A stretch of 6,443 nucleotides of DNA, from positions 1 to 6,443 of the forward strand of contig JAUWJC010000254.1 in assembly GCA_030607895.1 (NCBI GenBank). Direction: 5' to 3'. Below are positions 1-6,405 of this stretch, piece after piece. The first letter of the stretch is position 1, and each line of letters opens with the position of its first letter. The DNA is from Pirellulales bacterium (GTDB lineage Bacteria > Planctomycetota > Planctomycetia > Pirellulales > Thermoguttaceae). Below the pieces are notes generated by a model. The model was not told the DNA's origin, did no database searches, and saw only the letters and a list, made by a program, of their open reading frames with translations. Made by a program: the position numbers and the translations under genes.

Positions 1-2
1 CC

Positions 3-608
3 CAGTCGCGTAAGCAGGGCATCGAGTATCCGGAGGTCGATATTATCGAGGTCTGGCGGTCCGTTCTGGCCGAGTTGGCACGTTGCGGGGTGGTCGAACT
101 GCCAAAGTGTCCGAAGACCGATCTCAGGCGGCTGTCGCTGGAATACGAAGCCCGCACGAACCCCGTCTGGCCGATGCCGGGCGTGAAAGAGTGTCTGGCC
201 GATTTGCGGCAAAAGGGCCTCCTGTTGGGTATTATCAGCAACGCCCAGTTCTATACTCCCGAGCTGTTTCCCGCTTTGCTGGGCGCCGGCCCGGAGACCT
301 GCGGATTCGACCCGCAATTGCAGTTCTACTCGTACCAGCACGGCCGAGCCAAGCCGGGCTTGGCGCTGTTCGGCATGGCGGCCGAGACGTTGTTGGGGCG
401 GGGAATCGAGCCGCCTCGGGTGTTATATGTGGGAAACGACATGCTCAACGACATCCTGCCGGCCGGCACGTTGGGGTTTCGCACCGCCTTGTTTGCCGGT
501 GACGCCCGGAGCCTGCGGCTTCGCAAAGAGGACCCCCGCGTGGCCGAAATCACGCCCGAGCGGGTGTTGACGCAGTTGAGCCAGTTGCAGGAGTGTATTA
601 TTGTATAG
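3..608 (+). CDS. HAD-superfamily hydrolase (phosphatase-like), 5'-truncated by window edge
   Basis: The frame is open from the first complete codon at position 3 to TAG at 606-608, giving 201 visible residues; the N-terminus lies outside the window. A TTG at 75 is an internal codon, not the likely start, because the upstream residues (IEYPEVDIIEVW) read as normal protein. Visible HAD motifs, numbered from the first visible residue, are motif II in GIISNAQF (S79), motif III lysine in GRAKPGLALF (K117), and motif IV in LYVGNDMLND (D146 and D150). Motif I, with the nucleophilic Asp, would be upstream and cannot be checked. The family is known for Mg-dependent phosphoryl transfer, usually phosphatases acting on small molecules in the cytoplasm; the substrate is unknown here. 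The glycosyltransferase gene follows 130 bp downstream on the same strand, so a sugar-phosphate substrate is plausible but inferred. Confidence 0.88.
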   Translation, partial: QSRKQGIEYPEVDIIEVWRSVLAELARCGVVELPKCPKTDLRRLSLEYEARTNPVWPMPGVKECLADLRQKGLLLGIISNAQFYTPELFPALLGAGPETCGFDPQLQFYSYQHGRAKPGLALFGMAAETLLGRGIEPPRVLYVGNDMLNDILPAGTLGFRTALFAGDARSLRLRKEDPRVAEITPERVLTQLSQLQECIIV

Positions 609-738
609 ATGGTGCCGTTGCCAGTGAAAATGCACTCCCACCTTCAGTTCCTTTGGCAGGAGCATTTCAGGAACCGGCTCTGTTGGCCGATTCTCTTTTA
701 AGGTAGATTTCCCGGATTGCTCAACAGGCGGTAGGCAA

Positions 739-2004
739 GTGCCCTGTAACATCGGCTTCGTATCGACTCGTTTCTCCGGCACGGACGGCGTGACTCTGGA
801 AAGCGCCAAATGGGCCCGGATCCTCTGGGACCACCAGCACGTAAGCCACTGGTATGCCGGCAAACTGGACCGCGACCCGACAGTCAGCATGTTGGTTCCG
901 GAGGCTTATTTCTACGATCGGGACAACGTCTGGATCAACGAGCACGCCTTCGGCACACACCAGCGGACGCCGGAGTTGACCCGGAAAATCTACGAAATGG
1001 CCGATCGTCTGAAGGCAAGCCTCTACGAGTTCGTGAAGAAGTTCTCCATCGAAATACTGATAGTGGAGAACGCGCTGTGCATTCCGATGCACATACCTTT
1101 GGGGGTGGCGATAACGCACTTCATTGCCGAGACGAAAATTCCCACAATTGCACATCACCACGATTTCTATTGGGAGCGGGCCCGATTTTCGGTCAACGCG
1201 GTGGGTGACTTTCTTGCCATGGCCTTTCCACCCAGTCTGCCGTCGATTCAGCACGTGACGATCAACACCTTCGCCCAGCAAAACCTTTCTTGGCGAGAAG
1301 GGTCTTCTTCGATCATGGTGCCCAACGTGTTGAACTTCGAGGAACCGCCACCCGAGAATTCCGGTGACTCGGACTTCCGCAAGGAGATCGGGTTGGAGCC
1401 GGACGACATCATGCTCCTTCAGCCCACCCGGGTGGTGCCGCGAAAGGGAATCGAGCATTCGATCGCATTGGTTTCGCAGTTGAAGAACCCCAAGTGCAAG
1501 TTGGTGGTTTCTCACGAGTCGGGCGACGAGGGGCTGGAGTACCGCGACGCGCTGACGGAGTTGGCCGAGCAGTCGGGCGTTGACCTCCGTTTTGTCCACA
1601 CGCACGTGACCTCCGACGTTCCGTACCAATCGAACGGAGCACCGGTTACCGCGCTTTTGGACGATGTATATGCCCAGGCCGATCTGATCACGTACCCCAG
1701 CCTTTACGAAGGCTTTGGCAATGCGCTCTTGGAAGCCTTCTACTACCGCAAACCCGTGCTGGTCAACCGGTACGCAATCTTTATCTCGGATATCGAGCCT
1801 AAGGGTTTCAAGGTAGTTACCATGAACGGTTTCCTTACCCGCGGCGTTTTGGAGCAGGTCCGCAAGGTAATTTCCGACGAAAAATATCGCAAGGGGATAG
1901 TCGACTACAACTACGAGTTGGGTAAGGCGTTTTTCAGTTACTCGGTGCTGCGCCGCAAGCTTCGCGCGTTGATAACCAGCTTCACCGGCCTGGACGATCT
2001 GTAG
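739..2004 (+). CDS. GT4-type (GT-B fold) glycosyltransferase
   Basis: This is a 421-residue protein, a typical GT4 length, starting at GTG 739 and ending at TAG 2002-2004. The frame is open back to a TGA at 625-627, but no better ATG/GTG/TTG start is visible; AGGCGG at 726-731 is a modest Shine-Dalgarno match 7 nt upstream. The N-terminus (FVSTRFSGTDGVTLESAKW, residues 7-25) resembles the first strand and loop of the GT-B acceptor domain. HHHDFYWER (139-147) is a likely active-site segment. QPTRVVPRKG (228-237) carries the Arg/Lys pair that in GT4 enzymes contacts the donor phosphates. YEGFGNALLEAF (323-334) is the EX7E signature with E324 and E332. No signal peptide or transmembrane segment is seen, so it is cytoplasmic or peripheral. 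GT4 enzymes are retaining and use nucleotide-sugar donors. Donor and acceptor cannot be read from the sequence. The gene looks intact. Confidence 0.9.
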   Translation: MPCNIGFVSTRFSGTDGVTLESAKWARILWDHQHVSHWYAGKLDRDPTVSMLVPEAYFYDRDNVWINEHAFGTHQRTPELTRKIYEMADRLKASLYEFVKKFSIEILIVENALCIPMHIPLGVAITHFIAETKIPTIAHHHDFYWERARFSVNAVGDFLAMAFPPSLPSIQHVTINTFAQQNLSWREGSSSIMVPNVLNFEEPPPENSGDSDFRKEIGLEPDDIMLLQPTRVVPRKGIEHSIALVSQLKNPKCKLVVSHESGDEGLEYRDALTELAEQSGVDLRFVHTHVTSDVPYQSNGAPVTALLDDVYAQADLITYPSLYEGFGNALLEAFYYRKPVLVNRYAIFISDIEPKGFKVVTMNGFLTRGVLEQVRKVISDEKYRKGIVDYNYELGKAFFSYSVLRRKLRALITSFTGLDDL

Positions 2005-2092
2005 ATCTCTTCTCACCGACAAGTGGAGGAGGGCGACCAACGGGAGGCTGCCCCCCTTGACACATCGTCCCCCGTATTCGAGAAACGTAACT

Positions 2093-2124
2093 GTTTACAG
2101 GTTTAGGGGTTTAGGGATTTAGGG
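2093..2124 (+). repeat. 8-bp tandem repeat, (G/A)TTTAGGG, four units
   Basis: The units are GTTTACAG (2093), GTTTAGGG (2101), GTTTAGGG (2109) and ATTTAGGG (2117). ATGCGGGA at 2125 may be a decayed fifth. The period is exactly eight. The motif resembles plant-type telomeric TTTAGGG, but with an extra base per unit and in a bacterial intergenic setting, so the likeness is probably coincidental. It lies 79-110 bp upstream of the GYD gene. Confidence 0.8.
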
Positions 2125-2136
2125 ATGCGGGATGAA

Positions 2137-2154
2137 CCGCTTGCGGCTTCGCAA
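2137..2154 (+). repeat. Overlapping short palindromes upstream of the GYD gene
   Basis: CCGC-TT-GCGG (2137-2146) and TTGCG-GCTT-CGCAA (2141-2154) are two perfect small hairpins that share bases and are therefore mutually exclusive. A further 5-bp stem, GCCTG/CAGGC, follows at 2163-2177. They sit in the probable leader of the GYD gene. A regulatory role is possible but unsupported; they could also be dispersed intergenic repeat fragments. Confidence 0.4.
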
Positions 2155-2190
2155 TCCTGGCAGCCTGAGTCCCAGGCAGTTTACTCAATA

Positions 2191-2196
2191 GGGAGG
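2191..2196 (+). promoter_or_regulatory. Ribosome binding site for the GYD gene
   Basis: GGGAGG lies 6 nt before ATG 2203. It decides the start: an in-frame ATG at 2125 would add 26 residues encoded by the octamer-repeat and hairpin region, which do not look like protein and have no comparable ribosome site. Confidence 0.8.
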
Positions 2197-2202
2197 TTTC
2201 CC

Positions 2203-2487
2203 ATGGCTACGTTTGTAATTTTCGGCAAGTACTCATCCGAGGCCCTCAAGGGGATGAGCGCGCCGCGCACGAAGCAGGCGATCGAGTTGGTAAAGCAGTT
2301 CGACGGCGAAGTTCAGCAGATCTATGCAACCCTCGGAGATGCCGATCTGCTATGCATCGTCGACTTCCCGGACGTAGGGCAGGCAATGAAAGCCTCCGTG
2401 GCCCTGACCAAGCTCACCGGAATCATGTTCTCCACCCTGCCCGCGGTGCCGGTCGACGAGTTCGACAAGCTGATGAGTGAGATTTAG
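2203..2487 (+). CDS. GYD-domain protein
   Basis: This is a 94-residue soluble protein starting at ATG 2203 and ending at TAG 2485-2487, with a strong Shine-Dalgarno at correct spacing. The whole chain fits the small GYD family (ferredoxin-like alpha/beta fold, about 90-100 residues). It has an N-terminal strand ATFVIFGKY (2-10), a helix with KQAIELVKQFDGEV (24-37), and the family signature as LGDADLLCIVDFPD (44-57), where the usual G-x-Y-D region reads G45-D46-A47-D48. A second helix follows, with a C-terminal strand around STLPAVPVDEF (77-87). The family's biochemical role is not established, so no function is assigned beyond fold. It is separated from the glycosyltransferase by 198 bp of repeat-bearing DNA and faces the convergent beta-helix gene, so it is probably transcribed on its own. 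There is no signal peptide. Confidence 0.88.
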   Translation: MATFVIFGKYSSEALKGMSAPRTKQAIELVKQFDGEVQQIYATLGDADLLCIVDFPDVGQAMKASVALTKLTGIMFSTLPAVPVDEFDKLMSEI

Positions 2488-2799
2488 TGGCTTTGTCGGT
2501 AACCAGCGAGTCGCGGGGTTCATCCCCGCGCCAGTCGAGCGCCGGGATAAACCCGGCGGCTCGCTCTTGCACCCAGAAACGGAAGAGCCACTCCGTCATC
2601 CCAAGCTTCGCTGCCGCCCGGCACAAGGATCGGGTTGGGACCTGGTATCTGGATAAACCGGCCGGGCACAAGAAGAGCGTGGCGGTTGACGGATTCCGTA
2701 TCAGCACCTTGCGCGCACACTACCGCCGACACTACCGCACAACAAACCGCGGTCGATAGCATATCGTACATGGCACTGCTCCTTTTGCTTCTTTCGGCG
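2488..2799. other. Gene-free spacer between convergent genes, rich in hairpins and short repeats
   Basis: This 312-bp gap separates the stops of the + strand GYD gene and the - strand beta-helix gene. No convincing protein is encoded on either strand; the open frames here run through palindromes. Contents are the REP-like hairpin pair (2505-2565), a further perfect 6-bp stem GCTCTT/AAGAGC (2563-2568 with 2583-2588), a degenerate third copy of the GGATAAACC motif (2648-2660), and an imperfect direct repeat CCCGGCACAAG/CCGGGCACAAG (2617-2627 and 2662-2672, 10 of 11 identical). From about 2680 to 2799 I see nothing specific. No classical stem plus T-tract terminator is visible. Confidence 0.7.
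2505..2565. repeat. REP/BIME-like paired palindromes
   Basis: Hairpin 1 is CGCGGGG-TTCAT-CCCCGCG (2512-2530), a perfect 7-bp stem. Hairpin 2 is GCCGGG-ATAAA-CCCGGC (2541-2557), a perfect 6-bp stem. It can be extended by GAGC (2537-2540) with GCTC (2559-2562) around one bulged G. Read on the - strand, hairpin 1 has loop ATGAA, almost the ATAAA of hairpin 2, so the two are related units in opposite orientation, 10 bp apart. Flanking AGCGAG (2505-2510) and CTCGCT (2560-2565) could close both into a three-way junction. This organisation recalls BIMEs built from inverted REP units. It could also act as a two-way transcription end or mRNA-stabilising structure for the convergent genes. Confidence 0.7.
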
Positions 2800-4860
2800 T
2801 CACTTTGGGGACGGGGAGCCCGGCCGGAGGCGCGGGCCGACGCCGCTCAGGTCGATCGGCTTGAAACCCAGTTTGAAAGCCGGCGATTCGGGCTTGAGCG
2901 AGAAATCGCCCTTGTCGGGGTCGGCAAACAACGGATCGGCAATGATCGAGTGCTTGTCCAGACCCTTCTCCTTCCACTGTTGAAAGGTGAACGTGAGAAA
3001 CTTGACCGGCCGGCCGCCGGCATCGTAGTAGAGATTGTAATCCATCACGATGTCGTAGTTCGGCCAGGCGTCCCGGCTGAAGAGCTTGTCGTCTTTCCAG
3101 TAGAAAATGTTGCGGTACAGTACGCCAGTCTGGTCGAGTTCTCCCGTATCTCCATAGCGGAACATCTGCCCGCTGCGGGCAAAGGCGAAGATGTTGTTCT
3201 GGATGATATTGCCGAGGTCGTTGTGGTTGAAAACCAGCGAGCCTCTCTGCCCATGATGCACAACATTGTATTCAACCACAATGCCTGCCGAACTGTTGTC
3301 CAGGCAGATTCCATGCGCGCCGTCGCAGTGGTGAATGTGGTTGTGTCAGACGGTGGTTCCCGGCTGAACCCCCAGCAGGTAGATAACGGCGTGCGTACCC
3401 AGCGGCGAGTTGCGGACGCGGTGGCAGCGGTTGTACTCGATGATATTGTCGCGGGCGTTTTGCGGCGGCATGTAGCCCCACTGAAAGCCAGCGGAGATGG
3501 CCCACTGCCACTTGCCCGAGATATCGTTGTGCGCAATCCGGTTGCCGCTGCTCATCCCCGTCCAGATGCCCGGCGAGCCCAGGTAGACCGCGCAGCCGTC
3601 GCGGAGGGTATTGTCGCTGATAGTCGTGCAGCGGGATTCTTCCGCGTCGTTGAAGGTCGTGCTCGGGCTGCCGATGCGGACACCGCCGGCACCCATGTCG
3701 TGGATGTAGTTGCCCACGATCGCGTTGGCGTGGCACCCCAGCGCCAGGTCAATACCCCAGGCGCCCGTGTGGGCGATTTCGTTGTCTTCGAAGCGGATGT
3801 GATGAGCCCCCACGGCGTAGATCCCCGCAGGGACTTCGATCTGGGATTGCGGAGTAGTCAGTCCCTCCTTGGGATAGCCTGCCCAAAGCAGTTCACCCGG
3901 CGTCAACTCGATCGCCGCCTGGGGATAGCTGTAGCCCAGCTTTTTGTCCAAGCTCCAACTGGTGTACTGGAAGGTCAGTCAACGGAAAGTGATGTGTTCG
4001 ACCAGTTTGCCGGTTTTGTAGTCTCCCTCCAGGCGGATCCAGTGCCTGGCCACCGGGGCGATGACTTCCAGTTGCTCCATCTTCTCGCCGGGCAGCGGCC
4101 AGTAGTACAGGACACCTGTCTGCCGGTCCAGGTACCATCGGCCCGGCTGCGTGAGGCCCTCGTAGACATTCTCCACGTACCAACCGCAGTTCCAACTTGT
4201 TGGCCGAAAAGCCTGCCCGGTGAACTTCACGGTGTTGGCCGGCTCGTCGATCGATTCGATCCGCAGCCGTCCCTCGGTCCAGAACTGCAGGAGCACGACC
4301 TCCACGTCGTTGAGATTGCGCCACTTGGGATTGATTTCTCCGGGCTTGAACTTGAACGCTCGCTTTGGTGGATCTGCGCCGGCCGCGATTTTGTAGAGGC
4401 CCTGCCGCGGCAGTCGGGCCCGCCCACGGCGCTTGCCGTTGACAAAGAGCTGGCGGAAGTACCACTTGCCTTCCTTCACGGCGGGGATTTCCGCCGTCCA
4501 CGATTCGCCCTCGCCGCGCTTCCAGCCGGTAATCAACCGGCCGCCGCTAATCACCGGCTTCTCGCCCGGATAGGCCTCGTAGATAACCGGGCAGTCGGCC
4601 GCGGGCGAATCCTCCGGGCCGAAGACCACCGGCTCCTGGATGTAATAGGTGCCGCCGCGGAGCAAGACCTTCATCGGCTCTTTCAGCTTCGCCTTTGCCT
4701 GGCGAACCGCATCACGGGCGCGGGCAAGGGTGGCAAACGGCTTGTCTTTCGTTCCCGCGCCGGTGTCGCTGCCTCCCGGTGCGACGTAGAACTCGCCCGA
4801 CAGTGCAGGCACGGCAGCCAGCCCCAACAAGAACCCGGCAAGACATACGATCATTTTCAT
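2800..4860 (-). pseudogene. Secreted right-handed parallel beta-helix protein, interrupted by two in-frame TGA codons
   Basis: A single reading frame of 687 codons runs from ATG 4860 to TGA 2802-2800. It is broken only by TGA at 3981-3979 (codon 294) and 3348-3346 (codon 505). Residues 1-21 form a Sec signal peptide (MKMIVCLAGFLLGL, then AVPALS). EFYVAPGGSDTGAGTKDKPF (23-42) is the opening typical of secreted beta-helix carbohydrate-active proteins. The middle holds the helix coils with N-rich turns (IRFEDNEIAHTG, IVGNYIHDMGAGG, IIEYNRCHRV). The end, with DPLFADPDKGDFSLKPESP and FKLGFKPIDL, is a normal C-terminus for the family. Codon 294 falls at HITFR-x-LTFQYT, where relatives usually have Gly; codon 505 falls at PGTTV-x-HNHIHH. 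Such proteins act extracellularly on plant or algal polysaccharides; a GH141-like activity is possible but unproven. AAGGAG (4875-4870) is its ribosome site. The gene is probably dead, or translated only as fragments. The conserved frame makes decay recent. Confidence 0.85.
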
Positions 4861-4869
4861 TGGTCTGTT

Positions 4870-4875
4870 CTCCTT
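4870..4875 (-). promoter_or_regulatory. Ribosome binding site of the beta-helix gene
   Basis: On the - strand AAGGAG reads from 4875 to 4870, 9 nt before ATG 4860. Together with the signal peptide it fixes the start of the beta-helix gene. Confidence 0.75.
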
Positions 4876-4886
4876 GTTCTATCGAA

Positions 4887-4906
4887 CGATTGCTTCTTCT
4901 CAATCG
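4887..4906 (-). other. Hairpin between the two minus-strand genes
   Basis: CGATTG (4887-4892) and CAATCG (4901-4906) form a perfect 6-bp stem around an 8-nt pyrimidine-rich loop (purine-rich on the - strand), in the 73-bp gap between the beta-sandwich remnant and the beta-helix start. No T-tract follows in either direction, so it is a weak terminator candidate; it could be an operator or mRNA-processing site. The short gap suggests the two genes were co-transcribed. Confidence 0.4.
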
Positions 4907-4933
4907 CGGCAAGGCTGTTGCAGGTTTGCTGAA

Positions 4934-6246
4934 CTACGGCCGCAGCAAGGTCGCCGACATCAGCCCGACGACCACTTCGTTGGCCAGGCAGCGGACGGTA
5001 AGCGATTTCAACTGGCGGTCCGGATTCAAAGGCAGGTCAAGCAGCGTGGCCCGGCCCGGCCCGAGCCGAGGTCGATTCGTGGCGGGTACGGCCGCGGAAT
5101 GCAAAAACCGTCGATTTCCAACTGGTAGTCGCGCTCGATCGGCCACCAGGTCGATGGATTGTGAAGCGGCAATCGCTCGGTCTGGCCGTCGGCGTAGCTG
5201 ACCACGATTTCACCGTTATCCAATTGCGACTGCATCGGATGCGTCGAGCCGGCCACCAGGAAGTAAATGTGCCGCGCCTGCCCGGAAAGCGGAACGACGG
5301 CCTTTTCCGGATAGTTGTCCCACTGCGAAGTAAACAGCACGTTTGGCCGATCGCCCGGGCCGGGTGTGGCAAAGGGAACGCCCTGGGGGCTGACGAACCG
5401 GCCCTGTTTGCCCGCCGCCGCCCGCAACGCGGAATCGTCAATCAGCGGAGCCTTCGTTCGCCCCCCGTAGCACCAATCGCCGAAACCGTGAAGCGGTATT
5501 TGCAACGAGCAGTAGGGCGAGCGGGGCGAGCGGTACTCGTTCTGGAAAATCCGCGTTACCCGGTCGTTGAAGCTCTTGCTCAAATCGACGCACTCGAAGG
5601 ATTTGACCAGCCGCCCGGCCGGGCAGTGCCAATCGACAACCACGCCGCTCGCCGTTCGACCGCCGCCCGGATCGACCACGATTGGATTCGTACCCGGCAC
5701 CAGCCCCTTGGCCGGAACGTGAACGGCCGCCGATAGCGACCGGGGCTCGACCTTCAGCGGGACTGCCGTGCGGACCGCACCGGAGGCAACCTGCGCCGAG
5801 CCGGCCAGCTTGCCGCTGGTGTTGTTGCGCACGGCGAACTCGATAGTGCCGGCTTTCCAGTCAACCGCCGGGGTGACAATCTCAAACGGCGGGCGAATCT
5901 CCAACACAATCGGCACCCACCAGGATAACTCGCCTTGCTCGACCCGGGCAAAGGCCGTGCGGTGTCCGGCAAGTCCGGCCGCTGTCGCTTTGAACGAATT
6001 CGCCTGTTTGGAAATGTCCTTCAGTGCGGTCTGCGGGTCTTTCACTTCGACGAGCCGCCCGGGAGCGAATTCGGCGGTAAACGTTTCCCCGCTGCCGACA
6101 ACGGCCGGATACTTCGCCGCGACCGGTGGATCGCCCTGCCAGCGGACCTGCACCTGGGCACCGTCGGCTTGCGGAGTGAGAATCTCGATCGCCGGTTCAC
6201 CCAGCCGGGCGATGCACTTCCACCTGGCCGGCTTGCCGTTGACCAT
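4934..6246 (-). pseudogene. C-terminal part of a carbohydrate-associated beta-sandwich protein, N-truncated and frameshifted
   Basis: From ATG 6246 the frame codes 406 residues to a premature TGA at 5028-5026. The last eight residues (GPRCLTCL) look wrong. The natural ending, with LLDLPLNPDRQLKSLTV and EVVVGLMSATLLRP, lies in another frame and ends at TAG 4936-4934. Removing one GGCCC unit at 5048-5062 joins them as IDLGSGRATLLDLPLNP, giving 435 residues. Residues about 110-205 look like an Ig-like sandwich (IEFAVRNNTSGKLAGSAQV). Residues 215-380 hold a conserved region (FNDRVTRIFQNEYRSPRSPY, FTSQWDNYP, AGSTHPMQSQLDNGE, NPSTWWPIERDY). From memory, this resembles the C-terminal part of large secreted glycosidase-like proteins of planctomycetes, perhaps DUF4450-related. 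There is no signal peptide and no ribosome site, and a stop (6291-6289) lies in the adjoining foldback, so the N-terminal part appears lost. The beta-helix gene follows after 73 bp. Confidence 0.75.
5048..5062. repeat. GGCCC x3 pentanucleotide repeat at the frameshift
   Basis: Three perfect copies of GGCCC (GGGCC on the coding - strand) sit exactly where the reading frame of the beta-sandwich gene changes. One unit is 5 bp, so two copies restore the frame and three break it. This is the classic product of replication slippage. Confidence 0.85.
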
Positions 6247-6288
6247 ATACTCGACGCGGCCATAGATTGCGGTTTTGCGACGTAGTTG

Positions 6289-6330
6289 TCAGTAGTCAGT
6301 TATCAGTAGTCAGTTATCAGTAGTCAGTAG
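6289..6330 (+). repeat. Heptad tandem repeat, six units (TCAGTAG/TCAGTTA)
   Basis: Six perfect 7-bp units run in the order TCAGTAG, TCAGTTA, TCAGTAG, TCAGTTA, TCAGTAG, TCAGTAG. The two unit types are mixed, suggesting duplication of a 14-bp pair. It resembles the short tandemly repeated heptamers (STRR type) known from cyanobacterial intergenic DNA. The array supplies the stop codon (6291-6289) that closes the beta-sandwich gene's frame upstream of ATG 6246. Confidence 0.88.
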
Positions 6331-6367
6331 TCGGAGATTGGAAACAGCGGCTCTTGTGAGTATTCAG

Positions 6368-6405
6368 ACTGATAACTGAAAACTGATAACTGATAACTGA
6401 TAACT
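6368..6405 (-). repeat. Heptad tandem repeat in opposite orientation, five units
   Basis: The units on + are ACTGATA, ACTGAAA, ACTGATA, ACTGATA, ACTGATA, then ACT. Its reverse complement is a TCAGTTA array, so it can pair with the array at 6289-6330 across a 37-bp unrelated spacer (6331-6367). It forms the inner stem of the foldback. Confidence 0.85.

Noticed and set aside
609..738. Terminator or promoter between the HAD and GT genes
   Set aside because: Only a 6-bp stem GTTCCT/AGGAAC (647-652 with 669-674) with a 16-nt loop and no T-tract; no convincing promoter boxes.
721..2040. 439-codon open frame on the - strand opposite the glycosyltransferase
   Set aside because: Antisense shadow of a gene with clear GT4 motifs on the + strand; no recognisable protein features.
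2057..2085. Perfect TTGACA as a -35 promoter box upstream of the GYD gene
   Set aside because: No acceptable -10 hexamer lies 16-18 bp downstream (2079-2085 is purine-rich); the nearest TATTCG is only 12 bp away. Not listed as a promoter.
2125..2202. Longer GYD protein starting at ATG 2125
   Set aside because: The added 26 residues come from repeat and hairpin DNA, and GGGAGG at 2191-2196 places the start at 2203.
2800..4860. Genome-wide UGA recoding (as Gly or Trp)
   Set aside because: No other gene here has an internal TGA, Trp is always TGG and GGA is used for Gly. The two sites expect different residues, and the same gene ends at a TGA where its family ends.
2635..4932. 765-codon open frame on the + strand across the beta-helix gene
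   Set aside because: It is an antisense shadow: composition is rich in R, A, V and D with no domain pattern, and it spans the hairpin spacer. The - strand frame has a signal peptide, ribosome site and family motifs throughout.
6289..6405. CRISPR array
   Set aside because: Units are 7 bp with no spacers and sit in two opposite blocks; no cas genes are nearby.
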